Source: Nitrobium sp046350935
Lineage (GTDB): Bacteria > Nitrospirota > Thermodesulfovibrionia > Thermodesulfovibrionales > Dissulfurispiraceae
Assembly (NCBI GenBank): GCA_046350935.1
Contig: JAXLZK010000006.1
Location: forward strand, 62,001-126,000
Direction: 5' to 3'
DNA: 64,000 nucleotides
The position numbers and the translations under genes are program-made. The stretch's first letter is position 1. Each line of letters opens with the position of its first letter. The notes beneath the pieces were generated by a model. The model did no database searches, was not told the DNA's origin, and saw nothing but the letters and a program-made list of their open reading frames with translations. Positions 1 through 11,990 of this stretch are shown here, piece after piece.

Positions 1-2
1 TG

Positions 3-2888
<2,886 letters not shown>

Positions 2889-2908
2889 GCCGGCCCTCTG
2901 CAGATAAA

Positions 2909-2958
2909 CACGAAGAAAAAGGCCGTGGGGTGAACGCCCCACGGCCTTTTTCTTCGTG
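2909..2958. terminator. bidirectional rho-independent terminator after rpoC
   Basis: A near-perfect 50-nt inverted repeat (CACGAAGAAAAAGGCCGTGGGG, loop TGAA/C, then the complement) carries an A run on the left and a T run on the right. It can therefore stop transcription from rpoC (plus) and from the minus-strand HU gene. Confidence 0.93.
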
Positions 2959-3027
2959 AGAGGGGACAAATGAGCGCCTATCGGCCGCCTCTCTGAAACG
3001 CTCCGATTTGACAATGCGGAGGCGGTA

Positions 3028-3321
3028 TCACTCCCTCCTGCGCTTCCACTGCTTCTCCCCTGCAGGGAAGAGACTGACGCCGGACGTGAATCTCAACACC
3101 CGTATCAGGGGTTTTTCTCCATCGGGACCCGCTACGCAGTAGCGCGAACCGTTCTTCCGCCGCACGACGGAGAAGGTGCCGAAGCCGGGCAGCATTACCT
3201 TGCGGCCCCGCGCCAGGGCGAAGGAGATGGCATCCAGCATCGCTCCGAGTGCGCGGGACGCATCCTCGGGAGTAAGTTTTGCAGAGGACGCTATCGCTTT
3301 GATGAGCTCAGTACGGTTCAT
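3028..3321 (-). CDS. HU/IHF-family DNA-binding protein
   Basis: Small basic histone-like protein of about 97 residues that bends and wraps DNA as a dimer. The sequence opens MNRTELIKAIASSAKLT, typical of HU. It carries the family signature around GRKVMLPGFGTFSVVRRKNG, followed by the arm region and a very basic tail (KQWKRRRE). I chose the internal ATG at 3321, because an upstream extension would add a hydrophobic stretch (MAYLLLLLQ) foreign to the family. No clear Shine-Dalgarno site precedes it. It could be HU or an IHF-like paralogue; the divergent second half does not decide. Confidence 0.85.
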   Translation of the reverse strand: MNRTELIKAIASSAKLTPEDASRALGAMLDAISFALARGRKVMLPGFGTFSVVRRKNGSRYCVAGPDGEKPLIRVLRFTSGVSLFPAGEKQWKRRRE

Positions 3322-3462
3322 AGGTAAAATAATTTGCAGGAGGAGCAATAAATATGCCACGAATTCAGGAGAAATTTCTCATTTAAAACAAGCGCATAGC
3401 AGACAGCACGCTGCCGGCGTCCGCATGCATGGTAAACTGTGGTTGACAGAAAGGAGGCTTTT

Positions 3463-3490
3463 AGAAAAAAATGCTTAAAAAATAAGCATA
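3463..3490 (-). terminator. rho-independent terminator of the two-component/TonB gene set
   Basis: Read on the minus strand, ATGCTTA-TTTTT-TAAGCAT is followed by a run of seven T. It lies about 85 nt past the stop codon of the sigma-54 regulator and sits in an AT-rich island of otherwise GC-rich DNA. Confidence 0.8.
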
Positions 3491-3575
3491 TTTTGGATCA
3501 TCAGAAGAGCAAATTTTGTCGCTCTCGTAAAAATATGTCGCTCTTTGTATGCCAGGGTGTGTATGCGCACTGTCC

Positions 3576-4520
3576 CTAGAGTCTGTTCTTTTTCAGCCGC
3601 TTGTTCAGCGCCTGCCGGGTCAGCCCCAGGAGGGATGCTGCCTTGCTCTGGTTGTCCTGAGAGAGGGAGAGGGCCTTGGCGACCAGGAACTCCTCCATTT
3701 CGTCCAGGGTGGGAAAGTGTCCGAAAAGACTCTGGAGCACTTCGCTCCCCTTTTCGTCGCGGGGAAGACGCCCCGGGTCTGCAGTGGGGAGAGGACCCAT
3801 TACCTCGATGAAATCCCCCGCGGTCAACATTCCCGATCTGTTCCGTATGACGGCGTCGAATACTGCTTCCTGGATCTCCCGTACGTTGCCGGGGAAATCG
3901 TGCTGCAGGAGGTGGGTGAGCAGCCCGGGCTCCAGGGAAGGGCAGTCCTTGTTGAGGGTCTTTGCGGCCTCCTCGAGAAAGTGCGCCACCAGCAGGGGGA
4001 TATCCTCGACCCTTTCCCTGAGGGGAGGAACATGAATCCGGTGGGCGCACAAGCGATAGTAGAGGTCCCTGCGGAAGGTCCCCTCGATAATGGAATGCTG
4101 GATATCCTTATTGGTGGCGACGATAATGCGTGCGTCGCTTTTCCGGGGGACGTCGGAGCCGAGAGGGTAATACATGCGCTCCTGCAGCAGGCGCAGGAGC
4201 TTTACCTGGGATGCACCGCTGAGGTCTCCGATTTCGTCCAGGAAGAGCGTGCCGCCGGACGCCTTTGCAATCAGACCCTCCCTCACGTCGTCAGCCCCGG
4301 TGAACGCCCCCTTCCGGTGGCCGAAAAGGGTATCGGAGAAGATGGTGTCTTCCAGACCAGCGGCATTGACCGGGATGAAATTACCTCTCCTTCTGCTCAA
4401 TGCATGGATCGCCCGCGCAATCAGCTCCTTGCCGACGCCTGTTTCCCCGCAGATCAAAGCGGGCCGGGGAGAGGGGGCGATCGCTTCGACGTATTGAAAG
4501 ATGGCGCGCATTTTTTTGCT
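3576..4520 (-). CDS. sigma-54 interacting AAA+ / Fis-type HTH part of a response regulator (5' end lost in gap)
   Basis: C-terminal two thirds of an NtrC-type activator, which hydrolyses ATP to open sigma-54 promoters. Visible are Walker A GETGVGKE, the sigma-54 contact loop GAFTGA, Walker B GGTLFLDEIGD, the arginine-rich sensor region (FRRDLYYRLCAHRI, PPLRERVEDIP) and PGNVREIQ. The end is a Fis-type helix-turn-helix (SKAASLLGLTRQALNKRLKKN). The coding frame runs into a 10-N gap at 4521-4530, beyond which a receiver domain follows on the same strand. The two are almost surely one gene of about 470 residues. Their frames do not match across the 10 Ns, so the gap length is nominal or bases are missing. 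Confidence 0.93.
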   Translation of the reverse strand, partial: SKKMRAIFQYVEAIAPSPRPALICGETGVGKELIARAIHALSRRRGNFIPVNAAGLEDTIFSDTLFGHRKGAFTGADDVREGLIAKASGGTLFLDEIGDLSGASQVKLLRLLQERMYYPLGSDVPRKSDARIIVATNKDIQHSIIEGTFRRDLYYRLCAHRIHVPPLRERVEDIPLLVAHFLEEAAKTLNKDCPSLEPGLLTHLLQHDFPGNVREIQEAVFDAVIRNRSGMLTAGDFIEVMGPLPTADPGRLPRDEKGSEVLQSLFGHFPTLDEMEEFLVAKALSLSQDNQSKAASLLGLTRQALNKRLKKNRL

Positions 4521-4530
4521 NNNNNNNNNN
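4521..4530. other. assembly gap (10 N) inside the response-regulator gene
   Basis: Ten unknown bases interrupt the regulator between its receiver and AAA+ domains. The reading frame before and after differ, so 10 is unlikely to be the true length. Confidence 1.
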
Positions 4531-4987
4531 TGTCTTCGCTGCGGAGGAAGTCGGTGAGGAGGTACTGCTTGAGGGAGCTCACCTCGTCGAGGAGGGTCCT
4601 GATTTCGAGGTTTTTTCTGACTACCGATATGAAGTGGCTGTTCTCCACCGGTTTTACCAGGTAGTCCGACGCCCCCCCCTTCACGCTCTGCACCGCGGTT
4701 TCGATATCGTTTGCTCCCGTCATGACAACCACCGGGATATGGGGGTAATTCATGGTGAGAGCGGTGAGGATCTCTTTTCCCGTGATGTGGGGCATATACA
4801 GATCGAGCACGATAAGGGCGATGTCGTTCGCCCGTTCGGAGAGGAGCGGAAGCACCTGTCTGCTGTCCTGCAGGGTCAGCACGTCCCTGAAGCCCTCGGA
4901 CAGGAGCACCATCCGGCTGCTGGTAAGGATGCCCGGCTCGTCGTCCACCAGGAGGATGAAAGAGCCGGGGGTATCAAAGGATGTCAT
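4531..4987 (-). CDS. receiver domain of the sigma-54 response regulator (3' end lost in gap)
   Basis: N-terminal CheY-like receiver of the NtrC-type regulator that continues at 3576-4520. It shows the acidic pocket (LLVDDEPG), the phospho-acceptor Asp in LIVLDLYMPHITG, the conserved Thr in VVVMTGAN and the Lys in YLVKPVE. A coiled linker (LEIRTLLDEVSSLKQYLLTDFLRSED) then leads to the gap. The start at 4987 overlaps the 3' end of the histidine kinase by 14 nt, so the two are translated together. The kinase is the likely phosphodonor. Confidence 0.93.
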
Positions 4988-6632
4988 TATTCCCTTCCTT
5001 TCCGGCGCTCCCGGTCTGCACCGGGAAGCGTACCTGTACGATGGTGCCCTCACCGGGCTCCGATTCGAAAAGCATCGTACCGTTATGCTCTCTGACAATT
5101 GCATAGGCGATGGAGAGACCCAGGCCTGTCCCTCCTACGCTGCCCTTTGTCGTAAAGAACGGCTCGACGATCCTGCTCCTGATCTCAGGGGATATTCCGA
5201 GGCCCTCGTCCCTGACTTCTATCACGACGTGCTTCGTCCTCTCGTCGAAAAAGGTGCTGATCCATATGCCCTTGTCCTCAGCCGGGAGCGCCTCCAGCGC
5301 ATTCAGGACAAGGTTGATGATCACCTGCTCGATCTTTGAAGCGATCCCCTGCACCGGCGGAAGATGCTCGCCGAGGTGCACGGTAAAATTCCTGGTCGCC
5401 TTTCTGACGCGTGCGCTGAGCATCCGCAGGGAATTTTCCACGCTCCTGTTGACGGCGAAGAGCTCGAAGGCGCTCCGTTCCTGCCGCGAGAAGTCTTTCA
5501 GATCGTCCACGATGTTCTTTATCCGGTGGGAGCCGGTCACGATGCTCCTGATCATGCCGGGCACGTGGTCGCGGGTCTCCGGGAAGGAGAGGCCCGCCAG
5601 GGAAAAGTCCCCGTATTCGCGGTGGTATTCAGCCAGGACCCGTGCGGCATCGCGCCATATGCCCTCCAGGAGCTCGGCATTGGAGAGGATGAAGTTGTTG
5701 GGGTTGTTGATCTCGTGCGCCATCCCGGCGGAGAGCTGCCCCAGGAGGCGGAGGTTCCCCGCCCGCATCGCCTCCTCCAGGATCGCCTGCTTCTCCTGCT
5801 CTCTCTTCTGGAGGGCCTCGACCATGGCATTGAAGGAGGCGGCGAGCTTGCCGATCTCGTCGTCCGTTTCGCAGATGATCTTCTCCACGTTCTCTCCTCT
5901 GCCGTATGCCCGGACCCTCTCCTCAAGGAGCAGGAGCGGACGGGTGATAATCCTCAGGTTGAAGGCGGAGATGGCCGCCCCGAAGAGGAGAAAAAGGAGC
6001 GCCAGGAACGCGCCTTTCGAGATGATCATCGTGGTCTTCTCCTTCAGCGGCGTCGTGTCCATGAGAATACGGACAAAGCCGACGATATGTTTTGTGCGGG
6101 CCTGAGGACCCTTATCGAAAAACATCTCTTCCTCCACGGCAAAGGACTCGGTGATGACGGGCATCCAGAACTCGAATCCCTGGTCGACTTTCACCCATTC
6201 CAGCGACATGCTTTTCCGCACTTCCGCCATGACGTCCTTCTCCCGTGCGCTCGTCCCGGTCGGGGTCGCACTCTCAGGGGAGCGGCTCTGGGAGTGCATC
6301 ACTTTCCCTTCGGCATCGAACACGGAGGCGGCAAAGACATGCTCCTGTTTCATCACCCCAAGGAGGGCCTCCTTCACCAGCTCCCTGCTTTCGAGATAGA
6401 TCCCTCTGAAAGCGCTTTCCGCAAGGACGGCGGCGAGGACCTTCCCCTTGCCGATCAGGTTGTTCCTGAGCTCCTGCGACTGGTAGTAGACGGAGAGCCC
6501 GGTAAAGACGGCTGAAGTGGCGATGACCAGAGACATGAAGGAGCCGAAGAGCTTGGCCCGAAAGCTCGCGCGCAGCGGGGCGAGCAAGCCTCCTTTTTTA
6601 GTATGTTCGTTTCTATTCAATGATCCTGTCAA
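4974..6632 (-). CDS. membrane sensor histidine kinase (HAMP-HisKA-HATPase)
   Basis: Two-component sensor of 552 residues. Transmembrane helices at about 28-50 and 205-226 frame a periplasmic domain of about 155 residues. A HAMP linker follows (about 230-283), then the phospho-acceptor box around His306 (AGMAHEINNP). The HATPase domain has its N box NLVLNALEALP and the glycine boxes DEGLGIS and GGTGLGLSIAYAIV, with FFTTK between. The kinase start overlaps the end of the binding-protein gene by 20 nt and its end overlaps the response regulator. Upstream lie a periplasmic binding protein and a TonB receptor, suggesting the kinase senses the ligand they handle. The ligand is not visible from sequence. 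Confidence 0.93.
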   Translation of the reverse strand: MTGSLNRNEHTKKGGLLAPLRASFRAKLFGSFMSLVIATSAVFTGLSVYYQSQELRNNLIGKGKVLAAVLAESAFRGIYLESRELVKEALLGVMKQEHVFAASVFDAEGKVMHSQSRSPESATPTGTSAREKDVMAEVRKSMSLEWVKVDQGFEFWMPVITESFAVEEEMFFDKGPQARTKHIVGFVRILMDTTPLKEKTTMIISKGAFLALLFLLFGAAISAFNLRIITRPLLLLEERVRAYGRGENVEKIICETDDEIGKLAASFNAMVEALQKREQEKQAILEEAMRAGNLRLLGQLSAGMAHEINNPNNFILSNAELLEGIWRDAARVLAEYHREYGDFSLAGLSFPETRDHVPGMIRSIVTGSHRIKNIVDDLKDFSRQERSAFELFAVNRSVENSLRMLSARVRKATRNFTVHLGEHLPPVQGIASKIEQVIINLVLNALEALPAEDKGIWISTFFDERTKHVVIEVRDEGLGISPEIRSRIVEPFFTTKGSVGGTGLGLSIAYAIVREHNGTMLFESEPGEGTIVQVRFPVQTGSAGKEGNNDIL

Positions 6633-7542
6633 TGATACTGGCCTCCTCAGCTATCTTCCCACTGAAAGTAATACATAACTTGTTCGCTATTTTCAAGCTG
6701 AGGGTCGGTCGGCCCTTTCGGGCCTCCTCCCTGATGTGCGGGGTGCTCTTGGCGGAAAGGAGCCGTTGGGCGATATCGCCTGCCTGCGCTCCCATGTCGA
6801 AGGGATCGATGTCGAGGGCCATGAGAGCCCCCAGGTCCATGTGGCGGGACGTAAAGCTGACGACGGGAACGGCGTGCTGGAGTGAATAGTGCATCAGCAA
6901 TTTCAGGGTGTCGGGCGAGATGACGGTGGTGTCCGGAAGGAGCAGGAGCAGGTCGATCTTGCCCCGGAGCGCGGTGAAGAGGGGCATGACGTCCGCCGGG
7001 GTCTCCGCCTTCCGCGCGACGATCTCGAGGTCCCTGGCCTGAGCGGCGTGCCGGACCTTTTCGACGAAAGCGGACGATTTCGCTTCGTCGTAGATCACCC
7101 CGATCCGCTTCTTCTCGGGGACGGCCCGCGCCAGCGCGGTCAGGCAGGTTTCCGGGGAGAGATAGAGACTGACGCCGGACAGATTCTCCTTTTTCGCAAG
7201 AGAGGGGGAAAGGTTGAGCACCATGAGGTAGACAAGGGGGATATCTTCGATCGCGCCGAGGCTCTCGATGGCGCTCTGCCCGATGGCGAGGACCAGGTCG
7301 GGTTTCATTCTCCGGATCCTCCGCACAATGTCGGCGTCTCCCGGCTTCACCAGCGGGACCTCGCGCACCGTGAAGGGAACGGCGCTCCTGAACCCCTCCA
7401 GCGCCTCCTCATAGGGTGCGAGGGAGCTGCCCTTCACCGCGACGACGTCGAGAGCGCCGGCGGCAGAGGGAGCTGCAAGCAGGAACAGAAGCAGGAGCAT
7501 TTTCCCGAAACGCAGTAAAGTATGGGGAAGAAGGGGGGGCAT
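6613..7542 (-). CDS. ABC-type substrate-binding protein (ABC_sub_bind, PF04392-like)
   Basis: Secreted periplasmic binding protein of 309 residues. A signal peptide (hydrophobic MLLLLFLLAAPSAAGA) precedes a two-lobed fold. The family signature is seen in DLVLAIGQSAIESL, RIGVIYDEAKS and LLLPDTTVISP. No ABC permease or ATPase lies nearby. Instead it is wedged between a TonB receptor (18 nt upstream) and a histidine kinase (20-nt overlap), so it more likely feeds ligand to the kinase than to a transporter. The start at 7542 has only a poor Shine-Dalgarno site; Met15 is an alternative that keeps the signal peptide. Ligand unknown. Confidence 0.85.
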   Translation of the reverse strand: MPPLLPHTLLRFGKMLLLLFLLAAPSAAGALDVVAVKGSSLAPYEEALEGFRSAVPFTVREVPLVKPGDADIVRRIRRMKPDLVLAIGQSAIESLGAIEDIPLVYLMVLNLSPSLAKKENLSGVSLYLSPETCLTALARAVPEKKRIGVIYDEAKSSAFVEKVRHAAQARDLEIVARKAETPADVMPLFTALRGKIDLLLLLPDTTVISPDTLKLLMHYSLQHAVPVVSFTSRHMDLGALMALDIDPFDMGAQAGDIAQRLLSAKSTPHIREEARKGRPTLSLKIANKLCITFSGKIAEEASIIDRIIE

Positions 7543-7560
7543 CCTTTCACGGTAGCGGAG

Positions 7561-9441
7561 CTAGAACCGGTACCGTATTCCTCCTTCCACCCATCTCCCG
7601 GGGTTTCGGTACACGCTGTAGAGATATTGGGATGCGTTGAATAGATTGTGCGCGGTCAGGAAGGTCTCCATCCGGGCGTCCCCTTTCCTGAGCAGGACCT
7701 TGTTCAGGGTGACATCGAACAGAAAGCCGTTGTATTGTCCGGGGATCACGCTCGTCACGCCTCTCCACCAGATATAATGCCCCTGGGCCAGGGCGGTGAA
7801 GGAGCGTCCGTCGTCGTACCGGAGGGAGGCGTCGTACGTGTACTGCGGAAGCTGGCGGATCGGCACTCCTGTCTGCAGGTCTTTCGCCTGCATGAAGACG
7901 GCTCCGGCAGAGAGGGTGATGTGGTGAAACGGCGCTGTCCTGACTTCCAGCTCTATTCCCTGGTGCCGTTGTTTTTCCTTGTTTACAAGGGTGAAGGAGG
8001 TCGGCGTTACGGGCTGGGAGGCGAGCGCATCCCTGATTTCGTGCCTGAATGCGGAAAGCTTCAGCCAGAGGAATCCGGGGGCTGAGGACTCGACGCCCGC
8101 CTGGTACGAGGTCACCTTTTCCACTTCGAGATCGGTATTCGGCTGATAAAAGCGGGTAGAGGCGTAGGCGGCGTCGAGGGCCGGGGTGCTGAATCCCCTT
8201 GCAACGGTGGCGCGCAGCAGGGTCGTCTTTGTGAGGGAGTAGGTGATTCCGAGGCTCGGGCTGAGGAAGCCGCCGTTCGTGCCGGTGCTGTCGAACCGGA
8301 GGCCGGGGATGAGGGAGAGCCTCTCGGTGGGAGTAAAGGTATCGTTGGCGAAGAGGGCCCATCTCCTAGTGTCTTTCTTGTCGCTGGGAATCCCCCTGGC
8401 TTTGAATCTCCGGTCGTCGAAGTCGACTCCCGCCACCACGGCATGCGCCCCCTGCTCCCAGGTGGCCTGTGCGCTTCCCCCGTAGCCGTTGTCCCAGTAC
8501 GAAATCCTCTCCTGTGTCGTCTCGGAGCCCGTCTGTTCAATCACCTGCACGCTCGAGAGCTGCGACAGGCGCAGGGAGAATTCCAGGTCGATCCCCTTCC
8601 CGGGAGAGGCGGCGAAGGAGAGGGAGAAGAAGCGCACCTTCGCCATTTCGTCCTGGGAGAGGTTGTTCTCGCGCCATTCGAAGACGCCGCGCGAGGCCGC
8701 GCTGTACCCGAAGGAAAAGGTGAGTGCGGAGTTTTCGGTGCTTGCATAGGAGAGCTTGGCATAAAGATTTTCCCCCGAGAAGTCGTCTTTCTCCCTGAAC
8801 CCGGCGGTTTGCAGCCTCCCTGCGCTGAGATAGTACCCGAACCTCCCCTTTCCCCCGTACGCTTCTCCTCTGAAATCGCCGGTGCTTCCCTGCCCATAGG
8901 ATGCGGAAAGGGTGCCGCCCGGCTCCCTTCCGCTCCTGCCTGATTTCGTGATGATATTGATGACCCCGCCGAGGGAGGATCCCCATGCCGAGGAGGCGGG
9001 TCCTTTGATGATTTCGATCCTTTCGATGTTCTGGACGGGGAGGATCCCCAGCTCGGCGATATTTTCCCCGACCGAGCTCATGGTGACTCCGTCGAGGAGG
9101 ACGGTCACATGCCTGTTCTCCGAACTCTGGATATGGACGGTGGAAATGCTGCCGGGGCCGCCCTGTCTGTGCACCTGGACTCCGGGGGTAAAATAGAGCG
9201 CATCCGCGAGGGTATGGGCGTTCATCATCCCGATCTGCTCTGCGGTCACGACGGAGATGTTCTCTGCGGTCTGCGAGGCGGGTTTCAGGTCGCGCGTTGG
9301 GGTGACGACCAGCTCGTTCTGCCCGAAGAAAAGGGCGAGGACCTCTTCCTCTTCCGTCTGGGCGCGGACAGTGCAGCAGGAAAAAAGCAGGAGAATGCCT
9401 GCAAGGCACGGTACGAGCAGATTGAAAGGCGCCTTATCCAT
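7561..9441 (-). CDS. TonB-dependent outer-membrane receptor
   Basis: Outer-membrane gated channel of 626 residues. A signal peptide (about 1-27) is followed by a TonB-box-like stretch (NELVVTPTRD). The plug domain shows ISVVTAEQI, a GVQVHRQGG segment and the IERIEIIKGPASSAWGSSLGGVINIITK motif region. A 22-strand barrel rich in alternating aromatics follows and ends in Phe (IRYRF), as outer-membrane barrels do. BtuB/iron receptors are the nearest relatives in style. It is the first gene of a set with a binding protein, kinase and regulator. I searched the upstream region for a cobalamin riboswitch box and saw none, so the substrate is open. Confidence 0.93.
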   Translation of the reverse strand: MDKAPFNLLVPCLAGILLLFSCCTVRAQTEEEEVLALFFGQNELVVTPTRDLKPASQTAENISVVTAEQIGMMNAHTLADALYFTPGVQVHRQGGPGSISTVHIQSSENRHVTVLLDGVTMSSVGENIAELGILPVQNIERIEIIKGPASSAWGSSLGGVINIITKSGRSGREPGGTLSASYGQGSTGDFRGEAYGGKGRFGYYLSAGRLQTAGFREKDDFSGENLYAKLSYASTENSALTFSFGYSAASRGVFEWRENNLSQDEMAKVRFFSLSFAASPGKGIDLEFSLRLSQLSSVQVIEQTGSETTQERISYWDNGYGGSAQATWEQGAHAVVAGVDFDDRRFKARGIPSDKKDTRRWALFANDTFTPTERLSLIPGLRFDSTGTNGGFLSPSLGITYSLTKTTLLRATVARGFSTPALDAAYASTRFYQPNTDLEVEKVTSYQAGVESSAPGFLWLKLSAFRHEIRDALASQPVTPTSFTLVNKEKQRHQGIELEVRTAPFHHITLSAGAVFMQAKDLQTGVPIRQLPQYTYDASLRYDDGRSFTALAQGHYIWWRGVTSVIPGQYNGFLFDVTLNKVLLRKGDARMETFLTAHNLFNASQYLYSVYRNPGRWVEGGIRYRF

Positions 9442-9619
9442 CCATCACTCCACAGAAACCAAAATGTCTGAAATTATAGCAAACCGTGAGGTCTTTTGCT
9501 CGATCACCGCCCCGTTTCCGCACCATGCGCCCCTGCCGGTGCGCCGGCCGGCATGCGGGCGTGATGCCCCTCCCCGTTTTTTTCGGCTGCGCCGCGCCCT
9601 GCCGCACGCCATTTTTTGT

Positions 9620-9649
9620 TTGACAATTTAAAAGGCCGGTTCGTATTCT
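9620..9649 (+). promoter_or_regulatory. sigma-70 promoter for the GGDEF-EAL gene
   Basis: TTGACA at 9620-9625, 18 nt, TATTCT at 9644-9649. It lies about 90 nt before the chosen start codon, in the divergent space from the TonB receptor. Confidence 0.65.
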
Positions 9650-9737
9650 TTTAGTAGAGACGCGAAGCTCCCCGGTGAAGACGGAACAAATCAATGAGAA
9701 TGTCAGGAATGCCCGCCCTTTTTCAAGAGAGGACCCG

Positions 9738-11960
9738 ATGAAGACGCGCCTGGCAGACAAGAGGGTAAGTCTCTCCGCCAAATTTATTCTCCTGACGAGC
9801 GTGCTGGTCCTGTCCACCTCCTCGATCATCACGCTTTTCATCGTACGGAACGAGTTCACCCGCTCCTGCCGCGACATGCTGAACCACGGGCGGTCCCTTG
9901 CCGCCATGATAGCGCAGAACAGCGAGTACGGCATTTATACGGACGACAAGCGGGCGCTGCAGCAGGTGGTGGACAGTGTGGATGCCGATCCCGATATCGT
10001 TTATCTCTTCATCTATAACAAGGACAAGCATATCCTCGTGCAGCGGGCCCGGTCGAAAGCGGCGCCGGAGCTCTCCGTGCGTCCTCTCTTCTCGGTGCTC
10101 GACAGGAATAGGCAGATCCTGTCCCGCGAGGTTTCCGCCTCGGAGGACGGGCGGCGTTCTTTCGACATTACGGCGCCGGTGATGAGCCAAAGATGGCAGT
10201 ATATTGAGGAGCTTATCCTGAATGAGAGCAGCGGCGCCGCGCCCGAGGTCATCGGGTATGTGCAGGTCGGGATGAACAAGGAGAGGGTGTATGCGCGCAT
10301 CCGGGAACTCCTGTACTCCACCCTGCTTTTTACTGCCCTGCTCGTGCTGCTGGGTATCTCCCTGAGCGTCTACCTGACCCGGCGGATCGTTTCTCCCGTG
10401 CAAAGACTGAACCTGGCTGCCCGGAGCATTGCGAGAGGGAGGCTGGATCAGCACATCGAGATAGGGTCCCGCGACGAAATCGCCGATTTGGCGCATGCCT
10501 TCAACCAGATGCTGGAGAGCCTGCGTACGTACCGGGACCAGGCGGAGGAGCGCACCGAAGAGCTGTCTGCCGCCAACCGGCTGATGCTGCAGGAGATCGG
10601 CGAGCGCAAGAGGGTCGAGGAGCAGATCAAGCATCAGGCATCCCACGACTTTCTTACCGGCCTGCCCAACAGGATGTTTTTCATGGAGCATCTCGCCGCG
10701 GCGCTGGCCAGGGCGCGCCGCGACCGCACCCTTCTGGCGGTCATGTTCATCGATCTCGACCGCTTCAAGAATATAAACGACTCCCTCGGGCATTCCGCCG
10801 GGGACCAGTTGCTGAAGGAGGTGGCGGTGCATCTCAGGGAATGCCTGCGGGAGGAGGATACGGTGGCGCGCATCGGGGGGGACGAGTTCACGGTCCTGCT
10901 TTCGGGCATCGGCCGCTCCGTGGACATTGCGGGAGTCGCGCGGAAGGTCCTCTCGCTTTTCGAGAAGCCGTACGTGGTCGAAGAGCACGCCTTCCATATA
11001 AGCGCCAGCATCGGCATCAGCACGTATCCCGGCGACAGCGAATACGCGGAAACCCTGCTGAAAAACGCCGATATCGCCATGTACTATGCAAAGGAGCAGG
11101 GGAGAAACAATTTCCAGTTCTACAATCCCTCCATGAACGTGAGGACCCTGGAGCGCATGATCCTGGAGAACAGGCTGCGCCAGACCCTGGACCGCGGCGA
11201 GCTCGTCGTATACTATCAGCCCCAGGTGTCGGTCGAGACGCGGCAGATCACCGGTGCGGAGGCCCTGGTGCGCTGGGAGCACCCGGAGCTGGGGCTGCTC
11301 AACCCCATGCATTTCATTCCCCTCGCAGAGGAGACGGGGTTCATTATCCCCCTCGACGAATGGGTGCTGCGGACAGCCTGCGCCCAGAACAAGGCGTGGC
11401 AGGACGCGGGATACCCCTCCCTCCGCGTTACGGTCAACCTTTCCGCCCGGCAGCTGCAGCAGTCGAACCTCGAGGAGCTGATCGTGCAGGTGCTCCAGGA
11501 GACGGGATTGCCGCCCGGGTCCCTCGAGCTCGAGATCACCGAGAGCACCGCAATGCAGAACATCGATCTCGCCGTCCCCAATCTGGCCCGTCTGACCGAG
11601 AGGGGGGTGCGCTTTTCCATCGACGATTTCGGGACCGGGTATTCCTCCCTGAGCTATCTGAAAAAGCTGCCTGTCCAGAAGCTCAAGATCGACAAGTCTT
11701 TTGTCAGGCGCCTCCCGAAGGACCCCGACAACAAGGCCATCGTCACTGCGGTCATCGCCATGGCGCACAGCCTGAAGCTGGAGGTGGTGGCCGAGGGGGT
11801 TGAGAAAAAAGGGCAGTTCCTGTTCCTGGAGGAGAACAAGTGCGATGCGGTGCAGGGATACTACTTCAGCGCCCCCCTCCCTGCCGAGGAGTTCGAGGTG
11901 CTGATCGCGTCGGAACGGCAGAGAGGAGGGGTCCCGGAGAACCGGCCCCTCTTCACCTGA
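9738..11960 (+). CDS. membrane GGDEF-EAL protein (c-di-GMP cyclase/phosphodiesterase)
   Basis: About 740 residues. A transmembrane helix near the N-terminus (FILLTSVLVLSTSSIITLFIV), a periplasmic sensor of about 150 residues and a second helix (LLFTALLVLLGISL) lead to a HAMP linker and a short coiled coil. The GGDEF domain has an intact ARIGGDEF motif. The EAL domain has the key motifs EALVRWEHP, ELEITES, IDDFGTGYSSLSYL and AEGVE, so both activities look possible. I prefer the ATG at 9738, with GAGAGG seven bases upstream, over the GTG at 9675, which has no ribosome site. It stands alone with its own promoter. Signal unknown. Confidence 0.93.
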   Translation: MKTRLADKRVSLSAKFILLTSVLVLSTSSIITLFIVRNEFTRSCRDMLNHGRSLAAMIAQNSEYGIYTDDKRALQQVVDSVDADPDIVYLFIYNKDKHILVQRARSKAAPELSVRPLFSVLDRNRQILSREVSASEDGRRSFDITAPVMSQRWQYIEELILNESSGAAPEVIGYVQVGMNKERVYARIRELLYSTLLFTALLVLLGISLSVYLTRRIVSPVQRLNLAARSIARGRLDQHIEIGSRDEIADLAHAFNQMLESLRTYRDQAEERTEELSAANRLMLQEIGERKRVEEQIKHQASHDFLTGLPNRMFFMEHLAAALARARRDRTLLAVMFIDLDRFKNINDSLGHSAGDQLLKEVAVHLRECLREEDTVARIGGDEFTVLLSGIGRSVDIAGVARKVLSLFEKPYVVEEHAFHISASIGISTYPGDSEYAETLLKNADIAMYYAKEQGRNNFQFYNPSMNVRTLERMILENRLRQTLDRGELVVYYQPQVSVETRQITGAEALVRWEHPELGLLNPMHFIPLAEETGFIIPLDEWVLRTACAQNKAWQDAGYPSLRVTVNLSARQLQQSNLEELIVQVLQETGLPPGSLELEITESTAMQNIDLAVPNLARLTERGVRFSIDDFGTGYSSLSYLKKLPVQKLKIDKSFVRRLPKDPDNKAIVTAVIAMAHSLKLEVVAEGVEKKGQFLFLEENKCDAVQGYYFSAPLPAEEFEVLIASERQRGGVPENRPLFT

Positions 11961-11990
11961 GGTGTCCCTCGCGACGGCCCTGCCGACGGT

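Noticed and set aside
9442..9674. Cobalamin riboswitch before the TonB receptor
   Set aside because: I looked for the conserved B12-box core on the minus strand and did not find it.
9723..11768. Open frame of 681 codons antisense to the GGDEF-EAL gene
   Set aside because: It is a shadow of the GC-rich coding strand; no family motifs, and the plus-strand protein has intact GGDEF and EAL domains.
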